Below are positions 59,651 to 64,000 of a stretch of DNA of 64,000 nt, one piece after another. The stretch lies in assembly GCF_900115675.1 (NCBI RefSeq), contig NZ_FOXI01000006.1:1-64000 (forward strand), written 5' to 3'. The DNA comes from Halolamina pelagica. GTDB taxonomy: Archaea; Halobacteriota; Halobacteria; Halobacteriales; Haloferacaceae. The notes beneath the pieces were generated by a model. It saw only the letters and a list, made by a program, of their open reading frames with translations, did no database searches and was not told the origin of the DNA. A program made the translations under genes and the position numbers. Each line of letters opens with the position of its first letter. Positions within the stretch are counted from its first letter, which is position 1.

Positions 59651-60163
59651 ATGCTGGTCGTGCTTTCGGACACGCACGCGACCGAGGACCCCAGTCTCGT
59701 CGGCGCCGCGACGGACGCCGTCGACGACGCCGAGCTGGTGCTCCACGCCGGCGACTTCACCACCGAGACGGTGCTCGACGCGTTCCACGACGCGGCCGCC
59801 GACCTCCGGGCGGTCCACGGGAACCGCGACAGCGACGCGGTGACCGAACGGCTGCCGACGGCGACGACGCTCACCTACGCGGGCGTCCGGATCGCCGCAA
59901 CCCACCGCCGGCGCGGTGGCGCGACGGGGCTGGCGATGTTCGGGCGCGAACGCGGCGCCGACCTGGTCGTCTCGGGACACACCCACCGACCGCTCGTCGA
60001 CGAGGAGGGAGCGGTGACGCTACTCAACCCCGGGAGCCACGCCGATCCACGGGGCGCGAGACAGTCCTTCGCCGTGCTCGAACCGACCGCGGACGGACTC
60101 GTCGGGCGACTGGAGACCGTGGACGGCGACGTGTTCGAGCGCTTCGAAATCGGGAACGAGTAG
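59651..60163 (+). CDS. YfcE/MJ0936-type metallophosphoesterase
   Basis: A 170-residue calcineurin-like phosphoesterase. The metal site is complete: VVLSDTHA (Asp7, His9), HAGDF (Asp35), VHGNRD (Asn58), a further His in THRRRG and VSGHTHRP. Known relatives cleave cyclic-nucleotide-type phosphodiesters in vitro. The gene stands divergent from the CDF gene. Confidence 0.92.
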   Translation: MLVVLSDTHATEDPSLVGAATDAVDDAELVLHAGDFTTETVLDAFHDAAADLRAVHGNRDSDAVTERLPTATTLTYAGVRIAATHRRRGGATGLAMFGRERGADLVVSGHTHRPLVDEEGAVTLLNPGSHADPRGARQSFAVLEPTADGLVGRLETVDGDVFERFEIGNE

Positions 60164-60278
60164 TGCCCTGCAGGGGGCGATTGGAGGGCCGAAGCAGGGA
60201 CACTCGAGCGTTGGGGTGGACTCGACAAAGTAGTTAGGTAAACACAAAGAGCCGTTTTAGCGTCCGGTCTCGACCGGT

Positions 60279-62249
60279 TCAGAACTTCTCAAGCAGGTCG
60301 CGGTAGAAGCCGGATTCGGTCTCGTCCGCCAGTTTCTCCACGATGAGTTCGGGCGTCGACCGCGCGAGGTGGTCCTTCCTCGGCGAGCGGTCGACCCGGA
60401 GTTCGCCGTCGACGAGCCCGACCGCCTCGATGCCGTCGACGGCCACCTCGAAGCCGGCCGCTTCCCGGATGCCGTCGGCGAGGTGGGAGACGAACACGGC
60501 GCTTGCCCCCTGGTCGTCGAGCGCTTCGAGGATCCCGGCGATGATCTTGGCCGAGGCGCCGGGTTCGGTGATCGACTCGAGTTCGTCGACGAGCACGAGC
60601 CGGCCCGCGGCGCCCTCGACGAGGTCGCCGAACTCCCGGAGCGTGCTCTCGAAGGCGCCGGCGTCGAGGGTGCCCTGTGACTTGGCGTAGTAATGGAGTT
60701 CCGAGACGCGGCCGACGCGCGCCTGGTCCGCAGGCACGGGCAGGCCCATGTGCGCGAGCACGGCGATCAGTCCCACCAGGTCGAGCGTCGACGTCTTCCC
60801 GCCGGAGTTGACCCCGGAGAGGAGCGTCACGCCCGAAACGCCGTAGTCGACGGGGTCGACCTCCTCGAAGGGCACGTCGAGCAGCGGCGATCGCCCGCCG
60901 TCGATCTCGAACCCCTCGCCCTGGATCGTGGGCAGCGTGCAGTCGAAATCCCGGGCGAACCGCGACACCGCGAGCTCCACGTCGAGTTCCAGCGCCGCGT
61001 CGACCATCGCCTCGGCGGGCTCGCGGAGCTCCCGGAGTTCGGCCGCGAGTTCGGTCTCCAACTGGTTCGCCCGCCGGTCCCGGTCGGCGCTGAGCTCGGT
61101 CCGGAGTCGGGAGACGGCCTCCTCGTTGTGCTCCAGCGGGAAGGCGGGTTCGCCGCCGAAGACGCGCTCGACGAACTCCGCCTCCCCCGGATCGAGGTCG
61201 AGGCTGTCGACGACGTGTTCCCGCGCCAACGCGACCGCTTGGTCGTAGTCGTCGGCCAACTCCCGGGAGAGCAGCGAGTCGACGCGGGCGCCCTGCTCGA
61301 CCAGCGAGAGGAAGTCGGTGCCCTCGATGGTCACGTCCCGCTCGCCGATGGCGTCCCGGAGGTGGTCGTTCCCGATCGACTCCGCGGTGCTGACGGCCGC
61401 GTCGAGGTCGTCGACGGCGACCGAGAGCCGTTCGAGTTCCTCGTCGCCGACGACGCCGCCGTCATCGTCGACGCGGTCGAGCGCCGCCCGCAGCGAGTCG
61501 AGATCGCATCCCGGCTCCGTCCCGGCGGCGTCGTGGACCGCGGCGGCCGCCAGCAGGCGCTCGCGGTTCTCCGCGAAGAAGGTCAGCGTCCGCTCGGGGA
61601 CGAACTCCTCGGGGCGTTCGAGCGCGTCCGGCACCACGCGCACGTCGCCCTCAACGTCGATGCCCGCGAACTCCGCGTCGAGGACGTACACCGTGGAGTA
61701 CGAGCGACCGAGTTCGCCGAGCTCCCGGCGCTCGTCGATCACCTCGACGGGGAGTTCCGGGAGCGCGTCCTTCGCCTCGGCGTAGCGCTCGGCGTCGGCG
61801 GTCGCGACACATCGCTCCCGGACCCGGATCCCCTCGGCCGGTTCGAGCGGTTCGACGCCGTCGAGCGCGTCGATGATCGCCGGCTCCGGGTCGCGCTCCA
61901 TCGCCGTCGTCGCGAAGCTGCGGACCTCCTCGATGCGGGACTGTTCGGTGCTGGGGAAGAGCGTCTCCAGTCGCTTCTCGCCGTAGGTCGTGACCGCGCG
62001 CGCCTGCAGCAGGCCGAGCGCGTCGTCGTAGATCTCCCGCGCCCGGTCGGTGGCGAGGAAGCCGCCGTCGTCGCCGTGCTCCCGGCGGATAGCGCCGCGG
62101 ACGATCGCCGCGGCGCGGCCCTCGGTGAGGTCCGGCGAGCGGGCGATCGCCGCCACGTCGCCGCGACGGAGCGCCGCCTCGGCGTCGTCGAGTTCGGCCA
62201 GCGAGGCGGCCGTCTTCTCTCCAACCCCCGGGATGGCCGTGAACTCCAT
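60279..62249 (-). CDS. MutS-family ATPase with N-terminal helix-hairpin-helix (MutS5-like)
   Basis: A 656-residue MutS-core protein. The N-terminus MEFTAIPGVGEKTAASLAEL is a helix-hairpin-helix DNA-binding motif. A long helical clamp/lever region follows, then the ABC-type ATPase: Walker A GVNSGGKTST (479-488, Lys485), Walker B LVLVDELES with Asp555-Glu556, and the switch VFVSHL. It lacks the mismatch-recognition domain I, so it is closer to MutS4/5 or MutS2 than MutS1. Likely acts in recombination or in clearing unusual DNA structures. Start ATG 62249. Confidence 0.85.
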   Translation of the reverse strand: MEFTAIPGVGEKTAASLAELDDAEAALRRGDVAAIARSPDLTEGRAAAIVRGAIRREHGDDGGFLATDRAREIYDDALGLLQARAVTTYGEKRLETLFPSTEQSRIEEVRSFATTAMERDPEPAIIDALDGVEPLEPAEGIRVRERCVATADAERYAEAKDALPELPVEVIDERRELGELGRSYSTVYVLDAEFAGIDVEGDVRVVPDALERPEEFVPERTLTFFAENRERLLAAAAVHDAAGTEPGCDLDSLRAALDRVDDDGGVVGDEELERLSVAVDDLDAAVSTAESIGNDHLRDAIGERDVTIEGTDFLSLVEQGARVDSLLSRELADDYDQAVALAREHVVDSLDLDPGEAEFVERVFGGEPAFPLEHNEEAVSRLRTELSADRDRRANQLETELAAELRELREPAEAMVDAALELDVELAVSRFARDFDCTLPTIQGEGFEIDGGRSPLLDVPFEEVDPVDYGVSGVTLLSGVNSGGKTSTLDLVGLIAVLAHMGLPVPADQARVGRVSELHYYAKSQGTLDAGAFESTLREFGDLVEGAAGRLVLVDELESITEPGASAKIIAGILEALDDQGASAVFVSHLADGIREAAGFEVAVDGIEAVGLVDGELRVDRSPRKDHLARSTPELIVEKLADETESGFYRDLLEKF

Positions 62250-62341
62250 TCGGGCCGGGGTTCCGCGCCATCGCTCAAAAGCGTGTGGTTCGTCGGGGCC
62301 CGCGACGACGGCCTTTTGCCCGGCGGGTCGGTACTCCCGCC

Positions 62342-63208
62342 ATGTCCCTCGACGCGAAACTGGCCGCCGCTCGCGACGACCTCGCCGATCGCGACGGCGT
62401 GCTCGTCGCCTTCTCCGGCGGCGTGGACTCGAGCGTCGTCGCCGCGCTGGCCCACGACGCGCTGGGCGACGACGCCGTCGCCTGCACCGCGAAAAGCGAG
62501 ACGCTGCCGGAGGCGGAGCTATCCGAGGCCAAGCGGGTCGCCGACGAGATCGGCATCCGCCACGAGATCGTGGAGTTCTCCGAACTCGAGGACCCGCAGT
62601 TCGTCGCCAACGACGGCGATCGGTGTTACCACTGCCGGACGATGCGGCTGGGCCGGATGTACGAGGCCGCCGAGGAACTCGGGATCGGGACCGTCTGTGA
62701 CGGCACCAACGCCGACGACACCGACGGCGGCCACCGCCCCGGCCTCCAAGCCGTCGACGAACTCGACGTGACCTCGCCGCTGCTGGCCCACGGGCTCACG
62801 AAGGCGGAGGTCCGCGAGGCCGCCGACCGCTACGGGCTCTCGGTCGCCGACAAGCCCTCGATGGCGTGTCTCTCCTCGCGGATCCCGACCGGGCTGGAGG
62901 TGACCGAGGACAAGCTCACCCGGATCGAGCGCGCGGAGGCGCTGCTCCGGGAGTGGGGGTTCTCCCAGTTCCGGGTGCGGGACCACGACGGCCTCGCCCG
63001 CATCGAGGTGGGGGCGGACGAGCTCCACGTCGCGCTCGATCCCGACTTCGCCGCCGCCGCCCGGGAGCGACTGACCGAGATCGGGTTCGACCACGTCACG
63101 CTCGATCTGGACGGCTACCAGACGGGGAGCGTGAGCCCCGAGAGCGAGGACGAGTCGGAGTCGGCCGTCGATGACGTCCTCGCGGCCGACTACCCAACCG
63201 GCGAGTAG
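62342..63208 (+). CDS. larE: LarE-type ATP-dependent sacrificial sulfur transferase
   Basis: A 288-residue PP-loop enzyme. The PP-loop AFSGGVDSS is at residues 23-31; GDRCYHCR gives a CxxC at Cys95/Cys98, and KPSMACLSSR holds Cys176, matching the sulfur-donating cysteine of Lactobacillus LarE. It would adenylate and thiolate the nickel-pincer nucleotide precursor of lactate racemase-like enzymes. No larA, larB or larC is nearby. Divergent from the MutS-like gene. Confidence 0.88.
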   Translation: MSLDAKLAAARDDLADRDGVLVAFSGGVDSSVVAALAHDALGDDAVACTAKSETLPEAELSEAKRVADEIGIRHEIVEFSELEDPQFVANDGDRCYHCRTMRLGRMYEAAEELGIGTVCDGTNADDTDGGHRPGLQAVDELDVTSPLLAHGLTKAEVREAADRYGLSVADKPSMACLSSRIPTGLEVTEDKLTRIERAEALLREWGFSQFRVRDHDGLARIEVGADELHVALDPDFAAAARERLTEIGFDHVTLDLDGYQTGSVSPESEDESESAVDDVLAADYPTGE

Positions 63209-63271
63209 TCGACGGCCGGCGTCGGGGATCCCGTCGCCGTTAAGTGGTCTCCCCGTCTCCCTTCGGGCGAA

Positions 63272-63604
63272 ATGGGGGATCGACTCGTGCAGGCCGGCAC
63301 CGTGTTCACCGGCTTCGTCGGCGTCGCACTCGTCGTGTTCGGGGGGTATCGCGTACGGTACGGCACTGGAACGATCGATGAACTGCTCGCGCTGGCCTTC
63401 CTCGCGGTCACCGTCGTCGCGGGCTACCGCTCGCTGGCGGTCCACTCCGGCCCACGAGTGAACGCCGCGGGGAACACCGCGCTGTTTCTCGGCGCGGCCG
63501 CGGCCTACGGCGGCGGCGTGAACTCCGGGATCGGGGCGGTCGCGACGGCGGGGCAGGCGCTGTTCCTGATCGCCGTCGTCTACTTCGTGCTTCGGCTGTA
63601 CTGA
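63272..63604 (+). CDS. Small membrane protein (110 residues)
   Basis: A 110-residue protein with four hydrophobic segments (about 9-26, 35-51, 65-80, 88-108). Function unknown. It follows larE by 63 bases in the same direction. Confidence 0.65.
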   Translation: MGDRLVQAGTVFTGFVGVALVVFGGYRVRYGTGTIDELLALAFLAVTVVAGYRSLAVHSGPRVNAAGNTALFLGAAAAYGGGVNSGIGAVATAGQALFLIAVVYFVLRLY

Positions 63605-63722
63605 CCGGCGCCGCCGCTGGCCCAGGCGCTGACAGGCGGCACGACTGCTCGCCGACGGGTTGCCGCACTCTCCGTCCCGTCGACGGCCGAACTCAGGTCA
63701 CGGGGACGCTGGTCGCGCCTTC

Positions 63723-64000
63723 CTACTTGAGTTCTCGCGACCGCTCGACGTTCCGGAGCGTCGCCGCCACGTCGCTCGGCGTCGCGCCGGGCGCGTCGTC
63801 GACCCGGTGATCCGGGACGAAGATGGGCACGGGGTTCGCCCGGAGTGCAGCCCTGACGGTCCCGGCGTCGTCCTCGTCGTCCGGGTTCAGGTTCGCCATG
63901 TGGGCGACCTGCCGGGTGTTCCCTGTCTCGCCGTAGGGGATCTGGCAGACCGCGTCGAGGACGGCGCGCTGCCCGGTCGGGACGGTGATCGCGATCTCCA
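63723..64000 (-). CDS. MGMT/ATL-like DNA-binding domain protein, active-site Cys replaced (5' end outside window)
   Basis: The C-terminal 92 codons of a gene running off the window end. The encoded QRAVLDAVCQIPYGETGNTR and NPVPIFVPDHRV match the DNA-binding domain of O6-alkylguanine-DNA methyltransferases, in which the active site is PCHR. Here PDHR has Asp in place of Cys, so alkyl transfer cannot occur; it may be an alkyltransferase-like (ATL) damage-binding protein or a fusion lacking activity. The 118 bases before it hold no gene that I can support. Confidence 0.75.
   Translation of the reverse strand, partial: EIAITVPTGQRAVLDAVCQIPYGETGNTRQVAHMANLNPDDEDDAGTVRAALRANPVPIFVPDHRVDDAPGATPSDVAATLRNVERSRELK

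Noticed and set aside
60693-62771. 692-codon plus-strand frame over the MutS-like gene
   Set aside because: Antisense frame of a GC-rich gene, with Val/Arg/Asp/Gly low-complexity translation.
1-64000. CRISPR array, insertion sequence, integrase or rRNA
   Set aside because: No regularly spaced repeats, transposase-like protein, terminal inverted repeats or rRNA sequence was seen.

Overview
The window is chromosomal DNA from a halophilic archaeon (class Halobacteria). The evidence is very high G+C, strongly acidic proteins, many leaderless genes with a TATA-like box 22-31 bases before the start codon, an archaeal replication and transcription set (MCM, PCNA, RPA3 with its partner Rpap3, TFB, Lrp, Tfx), and many small CPxCG zinc-finger proteins and haloarchaea-specific families of unknown function. 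The gene order around mcm and minD resembles the Haloferax volcanii mcm-minD1 neighbourhood as I remember it. The genus cannot be named from this sequence.

Layout. 1-16.5 kb: mostly single housekeeping and metabolic genes (glycosyltransferase, phosphoribosyltransferase, amidotransferase, glutaryl-CoA-dehydrogenase-like enzyme, zinc-finger/Hsp20 pair, FAD oxidoreductase, rpa3-rpap3 operon, amino-acid permease, sugar-phosphate guanylyltransferase, Tfx, TRAM and SWIM-type proteins, MATE transporter). 16.5-29.5 kb: a conserved-looking information-processing block. It holds mcm interrupted by a 523-residue homing-endonuclease intein, a RecA/KaiC-like HTR-type protein, three uncharacterised proteins packed against a MinD ATPase, a convergent TFB, a MinD-like protein that has lost both P-loop lysines, HIT, uracil-DNA glycosylase, PRPP synthase and a beta-propeller protein. 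29.7-32.2 kb: a lower-G+C island with two paralogous RR-signal exported proteins and a membrane-anchored winged-helix regulator, separated by a palindrome-bearing intergenic region. 32.2-46.5 kb: aroD, a BtuF-like protein, a fused glycosyltransferase/flippase protein (AglD-like), small regulators and zinc ribbons, an MFS transporter, the archaeal 3-dehydroquinate synthase, tRNA-Ser(GGA), RidA and threonine ammonia-lyase. 46.5-64 kb: Trm1, a UbiA prenyltransferase fused to a lycopene-cyclase half-domain, BrkB-PAP2 membrane pair, UspA, divergent glnA/lrp, a VapBC-type toxin-antitoxin pair with a palindrome touching its start codon, M29 aminopeptidase, PCNA, a CDF transporter, a HhH-MutS protein, LarE, and a truncated O6-alkylguanine transferase-like gene whose active-site Cys is Asp.

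Functional links. AroD and the archaeal DHQ synthase are two steps of the alternative shikimate route. RPA3/Rpap3, MCM and PCNA are replication proteins, and UDG, MutS-like and MGMT-like proteins are repair-type proteins. glnA and lrp are a classical divergent nitrogen pair. The most interesting material is (i) the MinD/TFB/pseudo-MinD cluster next to mcm, (ii) the elongase-cyclase fusion pointing to cyclised C50 carotenoids, (iii) the exported-protein island with its own regulator, and (iv) several enzymes with altered catalytic residues. No CRISPR array, rRNA, transposase or integrase was seen.
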